Shown in pieces: positions 41,701-48,721 of a DNA stretch of 64,000 nucleotides. Position 1 is the stretch's first letter. The number at the start of each line of letters is the position of its first letter. This DNA comes from Symbiodinium natans (taxonomy: Eukaryota > Sar > Dinophyceae > Suessiales > Symbiodiniaceae), in the NCBI GenBank assembly GCA_905221605.1, contig CAJNDS010002001.1:1065001-1129000 (forward strand). Reading direction: 5' to 3'. The position numbers were made by a program, and so were the translations under genes. The notes beneath the pieces are model-generated. The model did no database searches, was not told the DNA's origin, and was given only the letters and a program-made list of their open reading frames with translations.

Positions 41701-44700
41701 GTACAGTCAGCACGGAGACTTGCAATGCTCCGGTTCTCAGCGGAAGGTATCCGGAGAAAAGCCTCCATATCGGGGCGTCTGATTTGCCGTCCCAGCACGG
41801 AGTTGATGAAAGTTTTAGACTTATCCGAAAGCTGGACAGAGCCACACGCAACCCCCATCAAACCTGCTCGCACTGTGCGATCCATCCGGGGGTCGGCCAA
41901 GCCGCAAATCTTTTTAGTCAATTCCTTATGCACATAATCCCCCGGCGTGAGCTGGAATAGCTCTTCACTGTGGACAAAGTGACCATAAGAGTGTCCACCA
42001 CTGCCAAGTGACTCAGGTCCAGTGAAGTAGTAGAGACGCGCTCCCGCGCCAATCGCTTGCGTCCTTGCTGCCTGGCTGGGCCGGAAGATACAAAGCTGGT
42101 CGCTCTCATGATGGACAAGACTAACAGCGTGCCGCAATTCCGAACCCAGGATATATTGCAGCATGGCCCGTGGCATGGCAACGCCGCCCAAACGTGCCTT
42201 GATGTGGACAAAATCGCCCTTGCAGTCAGGAAGCTTTTGGCGCTCATGCCAAGCGATAGCCACAGCAGCGCCCGTATACGACCCAGCAGAGAAACCCGTA
42301 ACGCACAGTTTGCACTCGCCAGCTCTACCCGCGGCGAGGCCCACATGCAGAGCGGTCAGCGCAGCAGTATGTGGCATGTGCAAGTGAGCCAGGGCAGGGC
42401 ACATTGTCAGGGAGGCTTCTACCGAGCTGATTCTAGCACGAACCGCCGCTGGCAGACCGCATCCTTCGACCTGAGGGTACAGAGCACGTGCCCATAGCTG
42501 GGCGGCTTGGGGCAGGAGCAACAATGCATGTGCGGCATTACCGCTGGTCGAAAGCAACAACGGGCGTTGTGTGTCCTCATATCGGACCTTTTTGCCCTGG
42601 TTGTCCCGGACTGTTTCCATTTCTAAGCCAGTGAGTGCATAGGAATTGGCTGTGTGAATGATGCTACCCGACACAGTGGGGGGCGTATTCTCGGCCTTCC
42701 CATTCATCCCGCTAATGAAGAGCGACCGACATTCCCCTGAGGGGGTTAGGTGAGGCTTTGGAGGCGGGTACTGGTAGGCAGGAAAGGCAAAGGCTGCCAG
42801 GGCTTGTTGCACACGCATGGCTAGTCCATCATCCCAGTATTGACTGAGGCCCAACGGCGTGACCTTTATGTCTGCGGCGAAGAGAGGCCACGGCAGATCC
42901 GCCTGGGCCAGCCAAGCATGCGCAGCGGCAGCAAGAAGAGCAAGCGGCCCAGTTGGGGTATTGGGTCGACTGCGCCATTTCGGGGTGGCCCTGCAGGAAG
43001 ATAGGGCATCTTTCTTCCAAAACATGAGGACCCCAGGGAAGAGCTGGAGCCGCACTGGTCCACTGCCCTTTTTCCCAACAGAGGCCCACAGAGGGACGGT
43101 GTCCCCGTTGCCCCAGACCGACTCGGGTAGAGTAGGCAGCCGTACCACACTCCCCCACTGCGGCAAGATGTTTTTGCCTTTGGCACCATATCCATGCACA
43201 AAAGGAGGGGGTATAACCTCGGCGTATCGGTTCGCCATGAATAAGTCAGGACCAGGTAGGATTGCCAAACGGGAGTGCGAGCCGCCGTAACCCATGAGCA
43301 AGGGAAGAAATCCCTGTTCATATGGGCCTTGTCCCCATGTTTTGACCCCTCTGACCTGCCTGACTGGGGAGGCGCCAAACTGGATGTCTGGCTCTGGCCG
43401 GCCAGCAGTAAGGTCGGCCGTTTTCCACGCAACCTCACGTATGTATCTTCCTAAAAGTGCCCACGCAAACACAAAGTCAGAGTGCTTGTGAGCAGTGGTT
43501 CCGGCAAGAGGGGTGTTGCGTAGACATTGCCGATAATGGATCTGGTCCAACGGCACCTGCTCATGCATACCAGGCAATGGAGTGGGCACTTCACTGGGCA
43601 TGATGACTAGCTGCAGGGCTCGGCTCAACGCAGTACCAATTGAGGTCACCGCACTAGCGACGTTGCCAGGGATGCAGAAGCGAGGGGGCCGGGGATGTTT
43701 GCCGTCCGGAGCATTCGGGTAGAAGAGGACCAATCCCCCATTTGCTTCGAGCTGGTCCTCGGACGCACAAACCATGCCAATTGAGTTTGGCGATCGGGCC
43801 CCACACGGTATGGACCCGTCCGGCGAGCAACTCCACGGCGAGGCTGGAAGCGAGCCACAGGGCTGTGTCTCGTCCGTCTCGACTTCCATGCTGCCCAGTG
43901 ACTCCGTCGAGAGGGTATTGGGCAGTAGATCGAGGACTGCAAACCTTCGCAGCTCTTCTGCTTCCCACCTGGCAGTGAACAAGGTGTCATGGTCAAGCAA
44001 CATCAAGACCACCCCTGGCGCAAGGACTCTGAGGACTGCCAGAATTTCGGGCCCCGCCCACGTAAAGTGCACAGAAGCTAGCCCCGCTTCCTTGGTGTTA
44101 ACCAAGATGGGAAACCACCTCTCCTTAAACGGGCCTTCCCACTGCATGCGTGCTACCAAATGCCGGACAAAGTAGGGGAAGTGCGGAATAGACAAGAAGC
44201 AGCGACTATCCGTGACTAAGAGCAGGACATGGGCTCCTGCGGACTCAGCAGCCCGGAGCTGTGGAAGTAGGCAGCCGAGTAATGCATTGTAGTCAATCTC
44301 TGGGTGGAGACCTTGCGGCTCAGGTGGTTCGCCGGAAATGGCTCCCGAGGCCAGTTTCAATGGCAGTACGCCGCTGGGGGTGGGCTCAGGGAAATTCTGA
44401 TTGCTTTCTAGTGCCTGCGCGAGATCCTCAGGCTCCTGAGGCCCCGGCGCATGGTCAGCACTGAGAGTGCGAAGCTGGCATATAGCCTGCATTGCGGTCG
44501 CCGCAAGGACCTGTGGACCTGGGTGGCTAGGGACCTGCCAAGGTGGCAGGTCGGCTGCAACTGGCGCGGGAGGTGGCCTCCCATGTGGAATTCGCGGCTC
44601 GATCCTACTGACCTCACTCACTGGGTATTCTCCAACACGTGGAGGAATCGGCGGTATGGGAGGGCGAGGACTCGCCCAAGGGGGAAGGTCTATCGCGTCA

Positions 44701-45095
44701 CCAGGCAAAGCACTGTGCGTGGACACCGCTCGCCCCATGAGGGCACTGCTATGCGGCATGATGCCGATGCCTGGCCTCCATGCATGCAGGAGAAAACAGC
44801 GAACCGTGGGTTGCCGGGCGAAGCAGACGGCGTTGCTGTTTCTCAAAAAGGCAGAATGGTCCAGACACAACAAGGGTTGTATTTCCGGCGGAAAGTATCG
44901 GCACCAACCGGCAGCATCGAGTTCGTGAGGCAGGATGACGCCGGCTTGCATCTGCCTGGTCATTGCGACATCACTGGTCCCTAAAGTGGCAAGTGCAGTG
45001 AGTTGCCCTCTCCTGGCAACGTGGACTTGGAGCACTTGCGCTCCAACCCGGATCGCGTACGGTTGACAGGCATACGACTCCATGGCATCACTCAC
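35757..45095 (-). CDS. Giant 3112-aa protein: alpha/beta-hydrolase-like segment and SF1 (UPF1-like) helicase
   Basis: An intronless 9.3-kb frame. Residues 1-130 are an unassigned domain, then a Pro-rich linker (~130-240). About 280-390 holds a compact alpha/beta-looking domain (AHVLLLVTDSRCFL, VVLMLLDHDTLF). Around 931, CVTGFSAGSYTGAAVAIAW is a GxSxG nucleophile elbow, with HSYGHFVHSEEL about 100 residues later, as in alpha/beta hydrolases. A superfamily-1 helicase spans ~1540-2080: Walker A GAPGSGKT (~1556), DEAQQ (~1670), GDHRQ (~1695), LCSSMRLPPEI (~1818) and ATSSFTRGLGALVFVAP (~2035). A Pro-rich charged linker (~2170-2410) precedes an unassigned C-terminal domain with a CPTC pair. The size and multi-domain layout suggest a polyprotein or scaffolded replication protein, but no protease is evident. 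It is the 3'-most large ORF of the cluster. Confidence 0.82.
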   Translation of the reverse strand: MSDAMESYACQPYAIRVGAQVLQVHVARRGQLTALATLGTSDVAMTRQMQAGVILPHELDAAGWCRYFPPEIQPLLCLDHSAFLRNSNAVCFARQPTVRCFLLHAWRPGIGIMPHSSALMGRAVSTHSALPGDAIDLPPWASPRPPIPPIPPRVGEYPVSEVSRIEPRIPHGRPPPAPVAADLPPWQVPSHPGPQVLAATAMQAICQLRTLSADHAPGPQEPEDLAQALESNQNFPEPTPSGVLPLKLASGAISGEPPEPQGLHPEIDYNALLGCLLPQLRAAESAGAHVLLLVTDSRCFLSIPHFPYFVRHLVARMQWEGPFKERWFPILVNTKEAGLASVHFTWAGPEILAVLRVLAPGVVLMLLDHDTLFTARWEAEELRRFAVLDLLPNTLSTESLGSMEVETDETQPCGSLPASPWSCSPDGSIPCGARSPNSIGMVCASEDQLEANGGLVLFYPNAPDGKHPRPPRFCIPGNVASAVTSIGTALSRALQLVIMPSEVPTPLPGMHEQVPLDQIHYRQCLRNTPLAGTTAHKHSDFVFAWALLGRYIREVAWKTADLTAGRPEPDIQFGASPVRQVRGVKTWGQGPYEQGFLPLLMGYGGSHSRLAILPGPDLFMANRYAEVIPPPFVHGYGAKGKNILPQWGSVVRLPTLPESVWGNGDTVPLWASVGKKGSGPVRLQLFPGVLMFWKKDALSSCRATPKWRSRPNTPTGPLALLAAAAHAWLAQADLPWPLFAADIKVTPLGLSQYWDDGLAMRVQQALAAFAFPAYQYPPPKPHLTPSGECRSLFISGMNGKAENTPPTVSGSIIHTANSYALTGLEMETVRDNQGKKVRYEDTQRPLLLSTSGNAAHALLLLPQAAQLWARALYPQVEGCGLPAAVRARISSVEASLTMCPALAHLHMPHTAALTALHVGLAAGRAGECKLCVTGFSAGSYTGAAVAIAWHERQKLPDCKGDFVHIKARLGGVAMPRAMLQYILGSELRHAVSLVHHESDQLCIFRPSQAARTQAIGAGARLYYFTGPESLGSGGHSYGHFVHSEELFQLTPGDYVHKELTKKICGLADPRMDRTVRAGLMGVACGSVQLSDKSKTFINSVLGRQIRRPDMEAFLRIPSAENRSIASLRADCTQVLLTDAKPHLADLPPPYHELGPTMKLVLGMWLPHLSLERLVDMLGYQFLAMASEAEIEEEPSEQYHYPEQAAVKRAATPVAIKPGTHTWPICLLHRVYPRASVMLLTPELADVPDWAKKWFAVAGKVPAKGTALLVTLREDKGDVAYPGMFIELLAPKKLFTGPGESKAMQPVNITIALLLTDEQHNQFAQRPSLPRVSQLEVLPGGASTPLWDALLHMPRERQHVALGVPLEDSPLDAIRQPQWLPGFLTDLVLVLLIGLVVRGNWHDTWAQLIHPEVCQVFRGKHETQAAQASLTAGPGASNPLQSFLNLWLAEEQSYRKEWTPTLLSGVLATLPDSPLPGQEDARTPALWHAECLRLSHDSLSNEHDPRTRASIFALAVGPAFLTCLCDTFWGADGHLAALLGACSYGLAANRTSVFITGAPGSGKTRSCAFLGVLLACLTSRLTLYTAHGNESVRAYVEAVDRLTTASNEFVRSRIVRIPGNKEKDTHKLPFDVHDLYRGLLVATTHGTIVARLSFPYSQLINRLKDVELLLRDEAQQLGTPGSNTILAHIKHALDVMIGDHRQPAGGSRPNYHFVTELLEQKICGLNAVPADLHTPATLPAALLRQTAQSSGPWKKGQGEMPSWGKPHRSSGASEVLFSAVSMLESILCISIVKPKQAETVMQAAGLKAIVGPAVNLSLCSSMRLPPEIAAILYACRYSEACRFELIGRVPRLRMPPGPTMQHLLGRPLRSLAGRWMETCRWVRVQDQDETQTKIGRSYDLSMVLADIVLTFGHQVYPDSPIGMVSQYARIVTQMKFMLQLSLPADPLGDDDMSLLEACQTAEDFPLTGAPNTWSLVTFRTFLMNRIGSLKRFFGAITTACSTGPTFGICVFVTCRASGFLFSSEAGFARATSSFTRGLGALVFVAPHYSDGIGACFQMAACATGGLIDCAEYVRTQASLWSMDGPGIATALHKQAFRERTVASIVLPAERKVGLDLFGTPPLHQAWALKATWGDKREVFYRTLQQEGWGSPSFTSNSYSGTIVSLQTRGFVLEPLPNAVYCVPFQPVREGDGVAQYLTCLLGDTSIRMPPKRGSAQRADPAFEHKAGILRAPRGLHLLPVRTGKAASETAIDVDSPGNGPVPAGSNSPDVVVATAVEVPTPQQSPAQGEATTNARHGERWGTPWLQPRAARGSIAAAVSPPPPARRDVSRTPCGAPTRERGPLTKEPATKEPAVVPAASPIALDACVTTPSSEVDHRIGGGSAASCPPRSGGNIRDPPPGVRRPPSPRTRPTHTASPDGIRTVEASQPPCAKSPTDSLGLTEPKSDLPMPPHGLTPIPARPVPAVQARKESRPLALDKDGSQQLEPPKAKPRGPSEPSGTRDPSAPACAPIMQSNTVSVCDLMWRALAAGHHFGKNVKPRPYMNLRDSQHLTTHCQQLRAYRAYEVFLNGIPNQLQDSDMIGIADTLLHLPETFPAAYLKVYDPIITQCLRLSGALQHFDLAEMLDCPVPQLDKARLSESLVGYGFLTTAQYIADLFFAVSDLPSVINASFPAMLSYADPDYWLGALLLAFESHQKGPLERTAGLPIVIGFPESDNKITDLQINVPPAAMVAFLAGRAYRCPTCPTTKYVMDAHSGLPQVTGQASQEALQAWAAAAKHTDVETARLAQPSLNTFLGITLQGTQTLGQRHYQEFRPDLPPAHFLDAIRLALAASVANQNIEHFWSVFNLEWPDTSHRMAVFLRRVLPLECLLSSPCAAPVEANTAATSPEVVSISSETNEGSPCPMDDMSDAEDEPEAQVNDWRFSELRTTDLAALREVDVSAPFRLPVIFDAHWKGISTTPTKHGPQRPQNAWYDAATAHWAAIKGLMRAKHPTKQRLNSFWFRMYCHGTPKDPDPSALRAAVTSFPFQYKDEGVVQYRQIQEAVRVMWLAAQTSMTRYMRIPIPDGIPEWGVDEQELPPMQVMPSRTAKGKRSHTTSAGHRSRRPDWDGSWQ

Positions 45096-45607
45096 CGAAC
45101 ATGGCAGGCCAAAGTCATGTGACTACCCCACAGGCAGCGGAGAACCACGAGGCAACCTCCAGACACCAAGATCCCTGGAAAGCCCTTACAAAAACTAGGG
45201 AGGGACTCAAGGAAAGGGAGGACCAAACAAAAAGCACAGCACACAGGAGAGAAGAAGCAGAAAGGCGAGAAAAAACCAGTCAGGAGCGTTACAACCCTCT
45301 ACACAATGGGTTCCTCGTTCAGTCAGCCAGCCACCCTTAGCTTGAGCCAGGGCACATCCAACGCGCAACCTGAAAAGGGATGCAGCGTGTCATCGCAGGT
45401 GGCTGTTACTTGTGGCTGCAATGTGCTGCATGTACAAAGCAATGACCTGGAGACGATGGCATCCTTTACTTTGTCCGTGCACAGTAGTAGCACCAGAATG
45501 CAGGCGTACCTCGGTTGCTGGTCTGTTTGTAGCGGCAACACAAGGGCCGGCGCGCATAAATCGATTAAAATGGAAAAAGGAAGGCACTCTCTACCCTGCC
45601 CCGACGA
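45096..45607. other. Spacer upstream of the giant ORF
   Basis: 512 bp with a purine-rich plus strand at 45,170-45,290. A 72-codon minus frame (45,323-45,541, starting MLPLQTDQQP) is possible but has no supporting homology. Longest gap in the cluster, so it may contain expression signals for the giant ORF. Confidence 0.35.
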
Positions 45608-46597
45608 CTACTCCGGGAGCTCGATATGGTCCGCCAGCAGCCAATCAGGATCGCTCAGCAATGCAGGCCACACCACATGCTCCGGGTCCTTGCCGATAAC
45701 CACCTGGCGGATTGTGAGGCCGGGGGCCCAGGGGTACTGCGTGCGTCCGTAGCCCTTGAAGGCGGTAAAGTGTGAGTCTTCGGAAAGGGCTTCTGTGACA
45801 GGAGGCACGCGATGATTGCCCCGCACCGAGTAGCACATCCGAAGGTGGTGCTGAAAGGTCTCTACGTCCTTTCGTCCGCCATAGACTAAAATTCGTGTCT
45901 CCCCGCCCGTTGGGGCTGGCAGCAAAGAAGGCAGCCTAATGGGGCCCATGCAAACACAAGCCCGGAAGGTCGCATGGGCCTCGGAAATTGCAATCTGGTA
46001 GGTGATGGTTCCTCCAGAGCCAAGGCCCATGAGATATGTGGGCAAGGAGATGCGAGGGCTCGCATCACGTTGGACGGCCAGTAGGAGCGGTAGAATTTCC
46101 ATTGTATACACTGCCTTGGTCCAGGCAGCACCGTCAGGCAGCATCCAGGCAGGCGGTGAGCCTGCTTGTCCCGCCACAGGCCATGCGCAGGCAATGACGG
46201 CCTTTTTGAAAGCCAGGTTGCTCCACAGATACTCGATGGCCCCTTGCCAAGGCAGTGGGTGCATATTCTCCACATAGAAATGTCCACAACCAGGGAGGAG
46301 AAGCACTATCGAGTTGGCTTCCCCTGCATCCGCACTCGGCCGGGATACAACAAAGGGGAGGGTTGAACTGCCATGGCTCGCCGTAATCCAGGTGTTTTCA
46401 CGCCCAGCTACGAGCGGAGGGGCGACCAATGGAGGAGGCTGCAGGTTCTCCAGGCCAAGGGGCTCTTGCAATGCCATGGCGAAGAAGAGGCAGCCTACCC
46501 AATTGATGGGGCAAGGTAGAGGAAGACTGGGCAGTCTTGCCTGAGAGCCGTGCCGTCCAGCGCAAAGAATGTCACACAACAACAAGCTTGCTCCCAA
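45608..46597 (-). CDS. 329-aa protein with GxSxG-like motif, parent of the decayed copies
   Basis: Intact 329-aa frame. Hydrophobic strand-like pieces (NSIVLLLPGCGHFYVEN, AVIACAWPVAG) and the motif TYLMGLGSGGTITYQIAI, a possible nucleophile elbow, suggest an alpha/beta-hydrolase-type fold; the following acid and histidine cannot be placed with certainty (HFTAFKGYG is one option). The giant ORF next door carries a clearer GFSAG elbow, so the cluster may encode two such domains. At least three decayed tandem relatives lie at 33.3-35.75 kb, beyond the giant ORF. The GATGCGAG hairpin at 46,049 lies inside the coding sequence just before the GLGSGG motif. Function unknown. Confidence 0.65.
   Translation of the reverse strand: MGASLLLCDILCAGRHGSQARLPSLPLPCPINWVGCLFFAMALQEPLGLENLQPPPLVAPPLVAGRENTWITASHGSSTLPFVVSRPSADAGEANSIVLLLPGCGHFYVENMHPLPWQGAIEYLWSNLAFKKAVIACAWPVAGQAGSPPAWMLPDGAAWTKAVYTMEILPLLLAVQRDASPRISLPTYLMGLGSGGTITYQIAISEAHATFRACVCMGPIRLPSLLPAPTGGETRILVYGGRKDVETFQHHLRMCYSVRGNHRVPPVTEALSEDSHFTAFKGYGRTQYPWAPGLTIRQVVIGKDPEHVVWPALLSDPDWLLADHIELPE
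46049..46066. repeat. GG-loop hairpin with compensated base pair
   Basis: GATGCGAG-GG-CTCGCATC. Relative to the copies at 34,994 and 35,658, one stem pair has changed on both sides (T-A to C-G), so pairing is preserved. It lies inside the 329-aa coding sequence. Confidence 0.85.
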
Positions 46598-46775
46598 CTT
46601 CCCCTGACTCAGCTCCCTTCAGTTGGAGACTACATCAGCAGTATAACATGATCAATGGTTACAACTTTCCAAATCGGTCAAGACAACAGCATGACATTAC
46701 AGGAATGCCGCATGACCATGGATAACGACCGATGTACTAGGCCGCCGTTTGTTCCGTATTCGCACAAGGTCAGCG

Positions 46776-47468
46776 TTAGATGTCACTATCCGAATGCCGA
46801 TTGTCCTCAAGCAGATGCATGGTCTCGTCATCTAAATGCTCGAGAATGTCGGTAGCAATACGTTCATCGAGGAAGCACGCTACCCACTCCAGAATGACGG
46901 CATTATCATTGGGGACAGCATCGGACATCGCTTGCAAAAGCAAATTGACTTTATCGGCAGTGAAACGCCATGCAAGCAAAAGATGCTGCTCCAAATGCGC
47001 TTTTATGAGGTAAATTGGAAAATCTTCCTGGCGATGCACAATGATTGGCCTGGCCCAGGCTAAAAGGGCATTCTGCTGTGGTCCAGGCGGACGTCTGAAC
47101 ATAGCCAGTAACGCCCCGTACTCCTGGGCAAGCTCGTTCCTCAAATCCTGCGAAAGATCTCGAAGGTGGTGTGCAAGCCAGGCACGATGACCTCCAACAG
47201 AGTGCGCGAGTTCGGCCGCAGCAACCATGGCGAGGGTCCGTTGATTAGGACGTCCTTGGGCTGCCGAGGCATCGCGGATTCCTTGCAGTACGAGGAGCTT
47301 GGTGAGCGATATCCAGCCAGCACTACAAGTGTGGCCGTGGCCTTCGAGGATGGGCTCGCTGGAAAAGATCTCCGGGTGTTCGTAAGGGTAGCATCTTTCC
47401 CAGTCACTGTCGCCATCTCCATTGACAGCAGTGTAAAGGCTGCCACCAATGACCAACGAAGCAGCCAT
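46776..47468 (-). CDS. Hypothetical 230-aa helical protein
   Basis: A 230-aa frame beginning MAASLVIGGS. The first 45 residues are polar; residues ~50-215 are mostly helical and Leu/Ala rich (LAMVAAAELAHSVGG, LAHHLRDLSQDLRN, LIKAHLEQHLLLAWRF), ending in an acidic tail (DILEHLDDETMHLLED). No catalytic motif or membrane helix is convincing. It lies 178 bp upstream of the 329-aa ORF in the same orientation. No homology seen with the other cluster proteins. A helical structural or adaptor role is possible but unsupported. Confidence 0.5.
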   Translation of the reverse strand: MAASLVIGGSLYTAVNGDGDSDWERCYPYEHPEIFSSEPILEGHGHTCSAGWISLTKLLVLQGIRDASAAQGRPNQRTLAMVAAAELAHSVGGHRAWLAHHLRDLSQDLRNELAQEYGALLAMFRRPPGPQQNALLAWARPIIVHRQEDFPIYLIKAHLEQHLLLAWRFTADKVNLLLQAMSDAVPNDNAVILEWVACFLDERIATDILEHLDDETMHLLEDNRHSDSDI

Positions 47469-47638
47469 GCCGGGCAGTTAGTTCGGGGAGGGCAAGCGGG
47501 CGCCTGCTCCTGTGAGCCCTGGCGGCACAGAACAAGGGGGCAAGTTAGCGGGTAATACCATCACTCCTTTATGTTCGCGGCTGAGAGGGCTATGAGCCAC
47601 AGGAACAAACTGTCAATCCATGCGGGGGACTAGGGCGT

Positions 47639-47658
47639 GTGAGTGCGGGCGCACTCAC
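47639..47658. repeat. GG-loop hairpin, 9-bp stem
   Basis: GTGAGTGCG-GG-CGCACTCAC, a perfect 9-bp stem with a GG loop, exactly repeated 231 bp further at 47,870. Confidence 0.88.
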
Positions 47659-47869
47659 GTACCCAACATCAAATCACTCCCGCACCCTCACAAGATTCTC
47701 CGCAGGTAATACTCGGGAGCAAGGGAGCAACCCGAACGGGAGCTCCTGAGCCGCTTCACCGAGCCCCTGCTCGGAAATTGCGGTGAGGGGTCACTGCTCG
47801 TCAAACTTGTACAGAGAACGTAAATGGATCTACTGCCTTGAGAAGAGATGCAGGTTCCTACACCGCCGT

Positions 47870-47889
47870 GTGAGTGCGGGCGCACTCAC
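47870..47889. repeat. GG-loop hairpin, second identical copy
   Basis: Same 20 bases as at 47,639. It sits 15 bp from the 3' end of the 206-aa ORF. Confidence 0.88.
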
Positions 47890-47903
47890 GTGGCATGAGC
47901 AAC

Positions 47904-48524
47904 TCAACCGTCCTCCTCCACTTGCCCAGTGACTGGGGTCCTAGCCTGGCTAGAGGAGGGGAAGAGTATAGCATTGTTTCGCATTCGCGCGACACCCAAG
48001 TCCATCAATTCCGTAACATGAAGCTGCAATTTGAAATGGGTGCAGTTCACACGCACGACGGGCACAACACGCTGTGTACTGGCGAAGGTTGACGTCGATG
48101 TCACAAAACGCCTGCGCGATGCCCAAGCCCCGATGATACCTCCCCAGCGCCGACAAACAGCAGCCACTCTCGCGGTTTCCCTCAGGGACGGGAGGGCAAC
48201 CCTATAATTCTCGACTCCAGGAGCGACGTGAGGGAGGCGAGTATAACAACAACCCCAATTCGACTGTTGTTGCCGCCAGAGGTACACTTGTGGAGGCTCA
48301 GAGAGGCCTTCGCGCGGCTCTATAATTAACCACAGGCTCAAGCACACAGTGCACGCATCAAAGAGGATACAACGCAATGCATCCAATGGGCAGTCGTGAA
48401 GGTGTCTATCGCTGTGCCTGGAGGCGGGCCTACAGTAGGCCGACGTAGGGCTCAACTGCGAGACAATCACAAGCAGCGGAGCAAGACGTTCCATATGGCT
48501 TTGAGGGCTGGATGCCTCAACCAT
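47904..48524 (-). CDS. Hypothetical 206-aa cluster protein
   Basis: A 206-aa frame (start MVEASSPQSH). It is basic and Arg/Ser/Val rich, with a Cys-containing hydrophobic segment around residues 47-70 (LDALRCILFDACTVCLSLWLII) that might be membrane-associated. The C-terminal half is beta-like (VVPVVRVNCTHFKLQLHV). No motif recognised. It lies between the paralogous gene pair and the hairpin spacer, on the same strand. Composition is compatible with coding, but this is among the weaker ORFs of the cluster. Confidence 0.4.
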   Translation of the reverse strand: MVEASSPQSHMERLAPLLVIVSQLSPTSAYCRPASRHSDRHLHDCPLDALRCILFDACTVCLSLWLIIEPREGLSEPPQVYLWRQQQSNWGCCYTRLPHVAPGVENYRVALPSLRETARVAAVCRRWGGIIGAWASRRRFVTSTSTFASTQRVVPVVRVNCTHFKLQLHVTELMDLGVARMRNNAILFPSSSQARTPVTGQVEEDG

Positions 48525-48721
48525 GTCAGTGATGCCTTCCTGAGGGGAAGGCGGTGGACTACCTCGGATCTACAGAGTTGACCTGAGCCAGCACTGCACA
48601 GCACCCATGAAAAAGTCCCGCCAACACATTCCCTAGAATGCAAAACCGCGAAAGCAGTGTGAAACTGGAGAACGAGACCCTCATGCTTCCAAGGCCAAGC
48701 ATTAGTGAAGGGGCGGGGTCC

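Larger units (their letters stand above)
47469..47903. other. Cluster spacer carrying two identical hairpins
   Basis: No ORF accepted: a 65-codon minus frame at 47,688-47,885 runs through one of the hairpins and has no other support. The two copies of the 20-base hairpin at 47,639 and 47,870 are the main feature. Confidence 0.5.

Noticed and set aside
37000-45000. Many plus-strand frames of 100-190 codons opposite the giant ORF
   Set aside because: They are shadows of the 3112-aa frame; none carries motifs.
47688-47885. 65-codon minus frame in the cluster spacer
   Set aside because: It spans one of the exact hairpin repeats and has no homology; more likely untranslated.
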